Source: Gibbsiella quercinecans
GTDB lineage: Bacteria > Pseudomonadota > Gammaproteobacteria > Enterobacterales > Enterobacteriaceae
Direction: 5' to 3'
Length of the DNA: 64,000 nt
Assembly: GCF_002291425.1 (NCBI RefSeq)
Contig: NZ_CP014136.1
Location: 2,294,001 to 2,358,000 of the forward strand
The position numbers and the translations under genes were made by a program. Within the stretch, counting starts at the first letter, position 1, and each line of letters starts with the position of its first letter. Shown piece by piece: positions 26,771 through 35,258 of this stretch. The notes under the pieces are model-generated. The model worked only from the letters and a program-made list of their open reading frames with translations, did no database searches and had not been told where the DNA came from.

Positions 26771-28123
26771 ATGTTGAGTATTTTCAAGCCCGCAGCCCAC
26801 ACCGCCCGTGTGCCGGCAGAACAGGTAGACCCGCTCTACCGCAAACTGCGCTGGCAGATTTTTATGGGGATTTTCTTCGGTTATGCCGCTTACTATCTGG
26901 TGCGTAAAAACTTTACCCTGGCGATGCCATACCTGATCGATCAAGGCTTTAGCCGTGGCGATCTGGGCTTTGCGCTGTCCGGCATTTCCATCGCCTATGG
27001 GTTTTCCAAATTTATCATGGGTTCGGTATCCGATCGTTCCAACCCGCGCGTGTTCCTGCCCGCCGGGCTGATCCTGGCGGCGGCGGTGATGCTGTTTATG
27101 GGTTTTGTGCCCTGGGCGACTTCCAGTATCGCCGTCATGTTTGTGCTGCTGTTCCTGTGCGGCTGGTTCCAGGGCATGGGGTGGCCGCCATGCGGCCGTA
27201 CCATGGTGCACTGGTGGTCGCAAAAAGAACGCGGCAGCATCGTTTCGGTGTGGAACTGCGCTCATAACGTGGGCGGCGGCCTGCCGCCGCTGCTGTTCCT
27301 ACTGGGGATGGCGTGGTTCAACGACTGGCATGCGGCGCTGTATATGCCGGCCTTCGGCGCAGTTCTGGTCGCGCTGATCGCCTTCGGCCTGATGCGCGAT
27401 ACCCCGCAATCCTGCGGCCTGCCGCCGATTGAAGAATACAAAAACGACTACCCGAGCGATTACAGCGAAGAAGCGGAACAGGAGCTGACCGCAAAACAAA
27501 TCTTCATGCAGTACGTACTGCCAAACAAACTGCTGTGGTACATCGCCGTCGCCAACGTGTTTGTCTATCTGCTGCGCTACGGCGTGCTGGACTGGTCGCC
27601 GACCTATCTGAAAGAGGTGAAGCACTTCGCGCTGGATAAATCATCCTGGGCTTACTTCCTGTACGAATATGCCGGTATTCCCGGCACGTTGCTGTGCGGC
27701 TGGATGTCGGACAAAGTGTTCAAAGGCAACCGCGGCGCCACCGGCGTGTTCTTCATGACGCTGGTGACCATCGCCACCATCGTGTTCTGGCTGAACCCGC
27801 CCGGCAACCCGACGGTGGATATGATGTGTATGTTGGTTATCGGCTTCCTGATTTACGGCCCGGTCATGCTGATCGGCCGGCACGCGCTGGAGCTGGCGCC
27901 GAAGAAAGCCGCCGGCACGGCGGCGGGCTTCACCGGCCTGTTCGGCTACCTGGGCGGTTCGGTGGCCGCCAGCGCCATCGTCGGCTACACAGTGGATTTC
28001 TTCGGCTGGGACGGCGGCTTTATGGTGATGATCGGCGGCAGCATGCTGGCGGTTATCCTGCTGCTGCTGACCATGCTAAGCGAGAAGAAGCACCACGCCG
28101 CGCTGGCCAACAAACGCGGCTAA
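26771..28123 (+). CDS. glpT: Glycerol-3-phosphate:phosphate antiporter GlpT
   Basis: 450 residues, 12 membrane segments, organophosphate:phosphate antiporter branch of the MFS. Nearly identical to E. coli GlpT in most helices ([41 protein letters not shown]). It imports glycerol-3-phosphate in exchange for phosphate and also admits fosfomycin. The basic substrate-site residues on helices 1 and 7 appear kept (YLVRKNF near 45, VYLLRYG near 269). One visible difference is Arg370 in [14 protein letters not shown] where I recall Leu in E. coli. AGGAGGCAAGAATG-like ribosome site (GGAGGCAAG) precedes the start. Confidence 0.96.
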   Translation: MLSIFKPAAHTARVPAEQVDPLYRKLRWQIFMGIFFGYAAYYLVRKNFTLAMPYLIDQGFSRGDLGFALSGISIAYGFSKFIMGSVSDRSNPRVFLPAGLILAAAVMLFMGFVPWATSSIAVMFVLLFLCGWFQGMGWPPCGRTMVHWWSQKERGSIVSVWNCAHNVGGGLPPLLFLLGMAWFNDWHAALYMPAFGAVLVALIAFGLMRDTPQSCGLPPIEEYKNDYPSDYSEEAEQELTAKQIFMQYVLPNKLLWYIAVANVFVYLLRYGVLDWSPTYLKEVKHFALDKSSWAYFLYEYAGIPGTLLCGWMSDKVFKGNRGATGVFFMTLVTIATIVFWLNPPGNPTVDMMCMLVIGFLIYGPVMLIGRHALELAPKKAAGTAAGFTGLFGYLGGSVAASAIVGYTVDFFGWDGGFMVMIGGSMLAVILLLLTMLSEKKHHAALANKRG

Positions 28124-28151
28124 CTGTCATATAGCCGCAGTAACCTTTACA

Positions 28152-28171
28152 GGCCGCATTGCGGCCTTTTT
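28152..28171 (+). terminator. Intrinsic terminator between glpT and glpQ
   Basis: GGCCGC-ATT-GCGGCC followed by TTTTTATT: a short strong stem with a U-run, about 30 bases after glpT. It should cut glpQ expression below glpT or be read through in part, because no obvious separate glpQ promoter fits in the remaining 25 bases. Confidence 0.75.
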
Positions 28172-28198
28172 ATTCCCGGTGCACTTATGGAGAAGAAC

Positions 28199-29278
28199 AT
28201 GCGGACTCAGATCAATACCTTGTTGGCGGGCATCTTGTTCGCCGCCGCAATGAATAGCACGGCCTACGCCGCCGATAAGCTGGTGATTGCCCATCGCGGC
28301 GCCAGCGGTTATCTGCCGGAACATACCCTGTCGGCCAAGGCGATGGCCTATGCGCAAGGCGCCGATTTCCTTGAACAAGATCTGGTGATGACCAAAGATG
28401 ACGAGCTGGTGGTGCTGCACGATCACTATCTGGATCGCGTAACCGACGTGGCGCAACGCTTCCCGGATCGCATGCGTAAAGACGGCCGCTATTACGCCAT
28501 CGATTTCACCCTGGCGGAGATCAAATCGCTGGCGTTCACCGAAGGGTTCACCATCAAGGACGGCAAAGCGGTGCAAAGCTACCCCGGCCGCTTCCCGATG
28601 GGCAAGTCGAGCTTCCGTGTGCATACTTTCCAGGAAGAAATCGAGTTTGTTCAGGGCCTGAACCACTCCACCGGCAAAAATATCGGTATCTACCCGGAAA
28701 TCAAAGCGCCGTGGTTCCACCGGCAGGAAGGCAAAGATATTTCCAGCAAGGTGTTGGCGGTGCTGAAGCAGTATGGCTATACCGGCAAAAACGACAACGT
28801 CTACCTGCAATGCTTCGACGCCAACGAATTGAAACGCATCAAGAACACGCTAGAACCCGCCATGGGGATGGATTTGAAGCTGATACAGCTGATCGCCTAT
28901 ACCGACTGGCATGAAACTTACCAACAGCAGCCGGACGGCAAGTGGGTCAACTATGACTACGACTGGATGTTCAAACCAGGGGCGATGAAACAAATTGCCC
29001 AATACGCCGACGGCATCGGGCCGGATTACCATATGCTGGTCGCCGCTGACCAATCACAGCCGGGCAAGGTGGTGCTGACAGCGATGACGAAAGAGGCGCA
29101 TGCCAGCCGGCTGCAAGTGCACCCGTTTACCCTCCGCGCCGACGCGTTGCCGAAATACGTCACCAACGTCACCCAGCTGTTTGACGTGATCTACAATCAG
29201 GCCGGCGCTGATGGCGTGTTCACCGATTTCCCAGACAAAGCCGTGCAGTTCCTGCAACAGCAGGGGCAGCATCAATGA
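28199..29278 (+). CDS. glpQ: Periplasmic glycerophosphodiester phosphodiesterase GlpQ
   Basis: 359 residues from the ATG at 28199, which has GGAGAAG 5 bases upstream; an ATG at 28187 is in frame but has no ribosome site. A signal peptide ends NSTAYA before ADKLVIAHRGASGYLPEHT. The GDPD domain keeps the catalytic HRGASGYLPE, EQDLVMTKDD and HDHYLDRVTD motifs. It releases glycerol-3-phosphate from deacylated phospholipids in the periplasm for uptake by GlpT. Confidence 0.95.
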   Translation: MRTQINTLLAGILFAAAMNSTAYAADKLVIAHRGASGYLPEHTLSAKAMAYAQGADFLEQDLVMTKDDELVVLHDHYLDRVTDVAQRFPDRMRKDGRYYAIDFTLAEIKSLAFTEGFTIKDGKAVQSYPGRFPMGKSSFRVHTFQEEIEFVQGLNHSTGKNIGIYPEIKAPWFHRQEGKDISSKVLAVLKQYGYTGKNDNVYLQCFDANELKRIKNTLEPAMGMDLKLIQLIAYTDWHETYQQQPDGKWVNYDYDWMFKPGAMKQIAQYADGIGPDYHMLVAADQSQPGKVVLTAMTKEAHASRLQVHPFTLRADALPKYVTNVTQLFDVIYNQAGADGVFTDFPDKAVQFLQQQGQHQ

Positions 29279-29402
29279 GCTGAGAAAGGGGTGCCGATGT
29301 TAAGCATCTCCGCGTCTTGTTGAAGAGATCCTGATACTTAGTTGCAGATGCGCTAGCGCTGTTATCAGTTCACCAAGGCTCTACCCGTATCAACAAATCA
29401 GC

Positions 29403-29540
29403 TGTCAGCCGGGCGTGGCTGGCAGCTACCGTTGGTTGCTGAACAACTCGGCCATACTGGCCCGTCCGGGAGCAATGCAAGCATATGATGCTTCACTCAA
29501 CATCAGGACTGTCCAGACAGGGCATGGCAATTTTTTGTGT
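29403..29540 (+). pseudogene. Possible remnant of a Tn5/IS4-type transposase N-terminal region
   Basis: One frame reads GSYRWLLNN, then a short gap and RPGAMQAY. This resembles the conserved GAYRFIRNPNVSAEAIRKAG-AMQ region of Tn5-type DDE transposases. The frame has no start, upstream residues do not continue the similarity without a frameshift, and a stop follows in the AT-rich part. If real it is a decayed fragment of about 100 bases at the island edge. The similarity was judged from memory. Confidence 0.3.
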
Positions 29541-29555
29541 TTACAAACCCATTCT

Positions 29556-29569
29556 TTGATTTAAATCAA
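29556..29569. promoter_or_regulatory. Perfect FNR-type box upstream of the fimbrial operon
   Basis: TTGAT-TTAA-ATCAA matches the FNR consensus exactly, and the palindrome extends to 16 bp (29555-29570). It lies about 330 bases upstream of the major subunit gene. If a promoter lies just downstream, fimbrial expression would respond to oxygen. Confidence 0.5.
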
Positions 29570-29895
29570 ATTCCACGCCATTTTTGCAAAAAAAGAATAT
29601 TGGCGCCAATTATTACGATTTTTTAGCCTAAAAAACCCCAATTCAAGATAATTCCCTATCTATTTATCCATACTAATCCACTTGCTTGCCATTTTTCTCC
29701 AGGGAGATAATTAATTCGTGGAGTAATAATACCTAGCAGTGGTTATTCAAGAAAATAAGAATATTCTATATAATTTAATTAAGCGTGATGCCCTACATAT
29801 TAATTTTTATATTCCGCTGGCATCCGCTTAATCGAAACATATTTTATAGCAATCAAAAGTTTATTCAACTTTTTATTAATGGAGAGTATTTATTT

Positions 29896-30498
29896 ATGGA
29901 AAATAAAAAATTTTTGCGCTGCTTTATCGTAACTGCTATTAGTGCTGCTCTATATTCAGGTGCTGCAATGGCTACAACTAGCGACACTGTTGCTGGCGGC
30001 ACGATTACTTTCTCTGGCTCGGTAAGTGATACCACCTGTAATGTTACAACCAACGGCGGCAATGATTTTACTGTCAATCTCAGCCCGATATCCGTAAGTG
30101 ATGTTGGCACCAGCGCTGGCGTTGTTACATCAGGCGCTACCCCATTCACTATGGCGGTGTCTGGCTGCGAAGGTTACAGCGCAACTAACAAAACAGCTCA
30201 AGCATTGACAGTGACCTTTAGCGGCTCAGAAGTATCGGATGATGAAGCCTATCTGAAAAATTCCATCGGTTCAGCAAGTGGTATCGGTATTAGCATTACC
30301 AAAGATGGCACCACACCAATAAAGCTGAACAGTGCGATTGAAACCGGATTAACAACAACGTCCAGCGATGGTACTAATTTTGATACTGGCGCTGAAGGCA
30401 ACATCACCTACTATGCAAATTATTACAACTATGGCGGCTCTTCAGTCAGTACAGGTTCTGTCGTTACGACAGTAACCTACACCTTCAGCTACGCATAA
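29896..30498 (+). CDS. Major fimbrial subunit (chaperone-usher pilin)
   Basis: 200 residues from the ATG at 29896, chosen for GGAGAG 9 bases upstream and a good signal peptide (MENKKFLRCFIVTAISAALY, cleavage after ALYSGAAMA). The mature pilin has an N-terminal donor strand (GGTITFSGSV), a conserved cysteine pair (TTCNV and SGCEG) and the C-terminal beta-zipper TYTFSYA with penultimate Tyr, as in FimA/LpfA-type pilins. It would form the shaft. Composition is much more AT-rich than flanking backbone genes. First gene of a four-gene operon. Confidence 0.85.
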   Translation: MENKKFLRCFIVTAISAALYSGAAMATTSDTVAGGTITFSGSVSDTTCNVTTNGGNDFTVNLSPISVSDVGTSAGVVTSGATPFTMAVSGCEGYSATNKTAQALTVTFSGSEVSDDEAYLKNSIGSASGIGISITKDGTTPIKLNSAIETGLTTTSSDGTNFDTGAEGNITYYANYYNYGGSSVSTGSVVTTVTYTFSYA

Positions 30499-30571
30499 AT
30501 ATAGGTTGCAACCACTCAGTAAAACGCCAGGGATAATTCCCTGGCTCTTATGGAATATTTGTGAGAAAAAA

Positions 30572-31306
30572 ATGCGCAAACTCTATAAATATGCCTTCTT
30601 ATTGGCTCTGCTCGCAGGGCCTGTCTCCGCCAGTGTAATCATCAACCAAACACGAGTTATTTATCCATCTAATGCAAACAACGTTACCGTTCAGTTGCTA
30701 AATAAATCGCGGACCGTACATCTGGTCCAGTCATGGATTGATGATGGAAACCCGGAAGCCCGGCCAGAAGACATACGGGTGCCATTACTGGTCACTCCGC
30801 CGGTGGTAAAGATTAATGCGAATGGCGGGCAATCGCTGAAAATATCTGTTGCTGGCTCTACCGAAAAACTGCCCAAAGACCGGGAGTCGGTTTTCTATCT
30901 TAATGTGCTTGATGTTCCCCCAATGCCAGACAACAAAGATGCTAATTATATGCAGGTTGCCCTGCGTAACCGGATTAAACTGTTCTGGCGCCCAAATGGA
31001 TTAGCCCTTTCTCAGAAAGATATCCCAGAGCATGTCAGCCTATCAAAAAGTAAGGAAGGTAAATCTTGCATAAATAACAATACCCCTTACTACCTGACAA
31101 TTGTGCAAATCATGCGTTGGGATGGGAAAAGCACCAGTGTGCAAACCGGGGTGCCAAGTGATAATTTCCTGAAGAAAGCGGCGTTTATTCCACCGTATAC
31201 CTGTGTGACACCGGAAGATACAGGCGGAATATTAAAAAGTGGCAAATACCAGTTTGTAAGAATGGATGATTATGGCTCAAAAGTTCCGTTTATTGTCAAC
31301 ATTTAA
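30572..31306 (+). CDS. Periplasmic fimbrial chaperone
   Basis: 244 residues from the ATG at 30572 (MRKLYKYAFLLALLAG, signal cut after VSA). The PapD-like fold shows TRVIYPSNANNVTVQLLN, the subunit-anchoring Arg in strand A1, FYLNVLDVPP, and RNRIKLFWRP, which are the conserved PapD/FimC motifs. A Cys pair (SCINN, YTCVT) sits in the second domain. It caps pilins by donor-strand complementation and delivers them to the usher encoded next. 73 bases after the pilin gene. Confidence 0.9.
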   Translation: MRKLYKYAFLLALLAGPVSASVIINQTRVIYPSNANNVTVQLLNKSRTVHLVQSWIDDGNPEARPEDIRVPLLVTPPVVKINANGGQSLKISVAGSTEKLPKDRESVFYLNVLDVPPMPDNKDANYMQVALRNRIKLFWRPNGLALSQKDIPEHVSLSKSKEGKSCINNNTPYYLTIVQIMRWDGKSTSVQTGVPSDNFLKKAAFIPPYTCVTPEDTGGILKSGKYQFVRMDDYGSKVPFIVNI

Positions 31307-31340
31307 TCATTGAATTAATCGTTAACAACTGGGAAATAAT

Positions 31341-33857
31341 ATGCTATTTCAGTTTCATGGACGAAATTGTATTTATTTATCAATAATAGCCGTCACTGTT
31401 ATATATCACAGTGAGGTATCTGAAGCTGCAGATTTCAACTCCAGTTTTTTACTGGGTGATGCCGCTAGCATCGACTGGAATTCAGCAGGTAGAAAAATAT
31501 TACCCGGTATTTATAACCTTGATATTTACATAAATGGTGAATGGGATGGTAAATATAAAATACAGATCACGAATGAGGACAAAATACAAATTAGCCGGGA
31601 AGCCATAGCATCATTGGGTATTACTGATGTAGAGAAAACGCTTACTGACGATACCACCGGAGACTGGGTAAACCTGGAGTTACTGACTCATGGTGGCGAG
31701 TTATCGCTGAACAGTGCCTTGCTACGTGTAGATTTGACAATACCACAGGCTTATGTCAGTAAAAAAGATAAGCGGTGGATTTCCCCCTCGCAGTGGGACC
31801 AGGGGATAAACGGCCTGTATTCCGCCTACAACGCAAGCTACTACCACGCCTGGCGTCGAGATGGCATTAGCGACACGGATAACATTTACCTGACATTAAA
31901 TAGCGGCCTTAATTTAGCTGGATGGCACCTGATTGATAATTCTGTATTCCGTAAAAATCGGGCTAACAGCAATGGATATTGGACCAATAACGAGAGATAT
32001 GTTGAGCGAGCCCTCACTAAATTCCATTCTGTCTTCCGGCTGGGGGAAAGTAATACTGAATCAAATTTATTTGATAACTTGCGTTTCAAAGGGATCACCT
32101 TAAAACAAGAACAGCGCATGTACCCCGATATATACCGTACTTATATGCCGGTGATTCGCGGAATCGCCAAATCTAATGCTGCAGTGAGAGTATATCAAAA
32201 TAACACTGTTATTTACCAAATGAATGTGCCCCCAGGCCCTTTTGAAATAACAGAACTCATGCCATCAGGCTCGCGTAGCGATATGACCGTAGTTGTACAG
32301 GAAGCCGATGGTTCTAGAGAATCTTTTACTGTGCCTTACTCGACGATTTCGGACATGTTACGTGCCGGCTCGTCTGAATGGCAGCTTAACGCCGGCCAAG
32401 TCGACATCAGGAATATCAACTACCATCCAGATTTTCTGCAAGGGAATTTTTCCCACGGCATAAACAATTACCTGACGTTGTATGCCGGCGGGACGATGAG
32501 TGAAAAATACCAGTCCCTACTTGGCGGCGGCGCTTTTTCTGTGCCCCACCTTGGTTCATTCTCAGTCAATGCTGATGCGGCAAATGCTAATCTTGATGAT
32601 GGCAGCCACTACCGGGGGCAGCGGTACAAAATATCGTGGAGTAGATACTTCCCAACCCAGACGAATCTGACGCTAGCCACCTATTACTATAATACTCAGG
32701 ATTATTTGTCATTCGCTGACGCAGTGAAAATTAACTCACTGATTTTCAATGGGTATAGTACGAATGGATACCGGCGTGATAAACAGAAATACAACATTAA
32801 TCTGGAGCAGCCTCTGCCGAATGACTTGGGAAAGTTATCTTTACGTGGAGAATGGCGAACCTACTGGAATTCCGCACAAAAAACAAGATCGTACTTAGCC
32901 ACATACAGTAATTCATGGCGGGATATAACCTACAGTGTCGCCGTCAGTCGGACTCATTATGAGTACGATGCAGATGATGACAGCTATGAATATGACGAAT
33001 CAAATTATGGAAGCAAGAAGCATGATGAGAATCAGATTAATTTATCCATAACGATACCGCTCAGCATTTTCGATACGCGGGTAAACGTAACCAACAACAT
33101 GGCCGCGAAAAACGGAAAATACAGCTCATTAAATACCGGTGTCAGCGGTGCAACCCAGTCCATGGATTATAGCGTTAACCTCATGGACAGCCATACATCA
33201 TCGCAGCGTTCGGGCAGTTTCTATGCCAGTTGGCATACTCCTATGAGCAAAATGACGGGCAGTTATACTGAAGCAACCAGCTACCGGCAGGCAGGGGCTT
33301 CAGCCAGCGGCACATTATTATTATGGCGGGATGGGCTTCTTGCATCGGGGCAGACCGGAAACACGTTGGTAATATTAGATGCACCCGGCGCATCGGATGC
33401 CATCGTCAATGGCAACACGAGTATGCGCACCAACAGGCACGGACAGGTGTTGGTTCCTTCGGCGGCAGCATACCGTATGAATAATTTCCGGCTGACTTAT
33501 GACAACAAGAGTCACGAGGGCGGAGCGGAAATCCTTGGAAATATCGGCCACACAGCCCCATGGTATGGCAGCATTTCCTATGTCCAGTATAAGACAGACC
33601 GGCGGAAAGTATTTATTTTCAATGGCGAGCTTGAAGGAGGGAAACGGCTGCCGTTTGGTGCCACCGTTCTAAATAAAAAACATGAAGAAATTGGCTATGT
33701 GGCACAGGGGAGTCAGCTTTATGTGAAGGCTGAAACGTTACCGAATGCCGTTTATGTAAAATTCATGGATGACAGCAGTAGAAAGGTTCACTTGTGTATT
33801 CTTGCCCAACCATCAGAGGAACAGGGGGCTCATAATGAATGTCGTATCGAAAAGTGA
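31341..33857 (+). CDS. Outer membrane fimbrial usher
   Basis: 838 residues, usual for FimD/PapC. Signal peptide (MLFQFHGRNCIYLSIIAVTV, cut near EVSEA|ADFNSSFL), periplasmic N-terminal domain, a 24-strand pore with plug (RGIAKSNAAVRVYQNNTVIY, VPPGPFEITELMPSGSRSDM), and C-terminal domains ending with CILAQPSEEQGAHNECRIEK. It recruits chaperone-pilin complexes and secretes the fibre. The coding end overlaps the adhesin start by 23 bases, implying coupling. AT-rich composition as in the rest of the operon. Confidence 0.92.
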   Translation: MLFQFHGRNCIYLSIIAVTVIYHSEVSEAADFNSSFLLGDAASIDWNSAGRKILPGIYNLDIYINGEWDGKYKIQITNEDKIQISREAIASLGITDVEKTLTDDTTGDWVNLELLTHGGELSLNSALLRVDLTIPQAYVSKKDKRWISPSQWDQGINGLYSAYNASYYHAWRRDGISDTDNIYLTLNSGLNLAGWHLIDNSVFRKNRANSNGYWTNNERYVERALTKFHSVFRLGESNTESNLFDNLRFKGITLKQEQRMYPDIYRTYMPVIRGIAKSNAAVRVYQNNTVIYQMNVPPGPFEITELMPSGSRSDMTVVVQEADGSRESFTVPYSTISDMLRAGSSEWQLNAGQVDIRNINYHPDFLQGNFSHGINNYLTLYAGGTMSEKYQSLLGGGAFSVPHLGSFSVNADAANANLDDGSHYRGQRYKISWSRYFPTQTNLTLATYYYNTQDYLSFADAVKINSLIFNGYSTNGYRRDKQKYNINLEQPLPNDLGKLSLRGEWRTYWNSAQKTRSYLATYSNSWRDITYSVAVSRTHYEYDADDDSYEYDESNYGSKKHDENQINLSITIPLSIFDTRVNVTNNMAAKNGKYSSLNTGVSGATQSMDYSVNLMDSHTSSQRSGSFYASWHTPMSKMTGSYTEATSYRQAGASASGTLLLWRDGLLASGQTGNTLVILDAPGASDAIVNGNTSMRTNRHGQVLVPSAAAYRMNNFRLTYDNKSHEGGAEILGNIGHTAPWYGSISYVQYKTDRRKVFIFNGELEGGKRLPFGATVLNKKHEEIGYVAQGSQLYVKAETLPNAVYVKFMDDSSRKVHLCILAQPSEEQGAHNECRIEK

Positions 33858-34893
33858 TAGGAATATCATAAAAAATATGGCGTTAACTGTCTTTGGAGGC
33901 ATGCTCTGGGCCATTTTCTGCCCGGCAAAAGCGGCCTGCTCGCCATCATCAACGGTATCTTCGTCTACTACTTTGAATATCAGCGACGGTTTTAATACAA
34001 CTGCCGAATATGATACAACATTAAATACTAACTGGTCTGGGCATTTAACATGTACTGCTGGGAGTGTATTTGGAACCACTTTATATTACCAATCTGCGCT
34101 CGATGGCGGGTATCCTGTAAATTTCATTGATACGAGTAAGGGGCTCGATCAAGTAATAACTTTTTATGCGGTACCTGATTCAACTTCCGAATGGTATTGG
34201 CTTATTGGCGAAAATAACATTGGGAATACAAGTTATACATTGACCGCAAAGCTTGGTAATACGAGTAGTAATAGTGTTTCTGAAATAACATCATCAGGTT
34301 CAGTTTCACTGGTTACGATCGCTTTTACCGATTCTTCATCGTATACCGCAGAATGGATTAGAAGTAATTATACGACGAATTCAGCGGTGAAGGCTTATGC
34401 ATTGGTCAACGTCACATTTGACCCCGATGCAACCACCTGCAGTATTAGCGATCAATCTTTCACATTGCCTTCGGTAACACTCGCCGCATTACGCGCCGGC
34501 GATAATGTAGATACCAATTTTAATTTGAATATAGCGTGTCAGGGCGCCCTGAATAGCAAAGTAACTCGAAGCGCGGATGTCCGCCTTTATAGTAATGACC
34601 TCGTGGACAGCAATAATTACATTATCAGAAACAGTTCATCAACCTCATCAGGAATTGGTTTTCAGTTGTTCAGTAGTGCAGCAGATCCCGTTGTTTTCAG
34701 TAGTTCACCTGACAGCGAGTCAACCTCATTCTTCAGGGTAGTGACAACTTTACTCTTGGGGCAAGGTATAAAATTTACGCCCCTTCCTCAACCTCTGGCG
34801 GGAGTGTGGTGGGCACGGTTATCGCATATATTGACTATGATTAGCGGGTCTTTTTATCATGCGCCTACCCACCAATCGTGGACACACTGTTAA
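33835..34893 (+). CDS. Fimbrial tip adhesin with frameshifted C-terminus
   Basis: Reads 352 residues from the ATG at 33835. A signal peptide (ending CPAKA|ACSPSS) is followed by a Ser/Thr-rich receptor domain (about 35-205) and a pilin domain starting at NVTFDPDATTCSISDQSF with its Cys pair. Up to FFRVV (near 300) this is a standard two-domain adhesin. Just there the frame breaks: the alternate frame from about 34732 reads QGSDNFTLGARYKIYAPSS and ends GTVIAYIDYD, stop at 34844, which is exactly the beta-zipper end a pilin domain needs. One lost T in TTCTTCAG (about 34730-34735) explains it. As read, the last 53 residues are out of frame and the protein should not be incorporated. Confidence 0.8.
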   Translation: MNVVSKSDRNIIKNMALTVFGGMLWAIFCPAKAACSPSSTVSSSTTLNISDGFNTTAEYDTTLNTNWSGHLTCTAGSVFGTTLYYQSALDGGYPVNFIDTSKGLDQVITFYAVPDSTSEWYWLIGENNIGNTSYTLTAKLGNTSSNSVSEITSSGSVSLVTIAFTDSSSYTAEWIRSNYTTNSAVKAYALVNVTFDPDATTCSISDQSFTLPSVTLAALRAGDNVDTNFNLNIACQGALNSKVTRSADVRLYSNDLVDSNNYIIRNSSSTSSGIGFQLFSSAADPVVFSSSPDSESTSFFRVVTTLLLGQGIKFTPLPQPLAGVWWARLSHILTMISGSFYHAPTHQSWTHC

Positions 34894-35189
34894 GCGAGTA
34901 AAACCGTTAACAAGGTGAACCATAACACAAACAAAATCCGTGTAGGAAACATCCCGGAATTTCGTCCGCAAGCACGGGCTCTTACCGACCATATTGGTAT
35001 TGCTAAAACTACCGGGGAGGTCGGCCCGCATGAATCTCGCTCTACGCCTGACACGGTAAACAACGCCAGCAAAGCACCGCCTCTAAGCGTGAGCCGCAGC
35101 AGATACGGCCGTACCGGATTCAGCAAGTAACAAATTCAATTTTTCAATAGAAAAAAATCGACATCACTCACATTTCTCACAACAGAGCG
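34894..35189. other. Non-coding gap between fimbrial operon and sugar cluster
   Basis: About 300 bases of intermediate composition that differ from both AT-rich neighbours (more GC around 34960-35120). Short open frames exist on both strands (for example 34915-35130 forward, 34890-35126 reverse), but none resembles a family I know and none has a good ribosome site. It may be a decayed insertion fragment. Confidence 0.3.
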
Positions 35190-35217
35190 TTGAGTTTTTA
35201 ACCTACCGATTTATATT
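35190..35217 (+). promoter_or_regulatory. Sigma-70 promoter of the GntR-type regulator gene
   Basis: TTGAGT (35190-35195), 16-base spacer, TATATT (35212-35217). Transcription would start near 35224, inside the first TTGTCGACAA operator, so binding there should block initiation. Confidence 0.55.
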
Positions 35218-35248
35218 GTCGACAAATAAGATCTTTTTGTCGACAAAA
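35216..35248. promoter_or_regulatory. Twin TTGTCGACAA palindromes, probable operators
   Basis: TTGTCGACAA at 35216-35225 and the longer palindrome TTTTGTCGACAAAA at 35235-35248. Centres are 21 bases apart, two helical turns, so two dimers would bind the same face. The first overlaps the -10 region. FadR-type GntR regulators typically bind short palindromes of this kind, so autorepression by the downstream gene is likely. Confidence 0.7.
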
Positions 35249-35258
35249 GAGATTCGCG

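Larger units (their letters stand above)
29279..29895. other. 617-base gap between glpQ and the fimbrial operon
   Basis: The left half (29279-29540) has backbone-like composition and includes a possible transposase scrap. From about 29540 the DNA turns abruptly AT-rich and stays so to the fimbrial gene. Within it are an FNR-like box, the 12-bp palindrome ATTGGCGCCAAT (29599-29610), and a run of A/T without a firm -35/-10. No pair of inverted repeats for a phase switch was found. Confidence 0.5.

Noticed and set aside
29540-29895. Invertible fimbrial phase switch
   Set aside because: No pair of inverted repeats a few hundred bases apart and no recombinase gene nearby (the only tyrosine recombinase is housekeeping xerC).
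34890-35126. 78-codon reverse frame beginning MLNPVRPYLLRLTL
   Set aside because: Hydrophobic but without family match, and overlapping another equally open frame on the forward strand.
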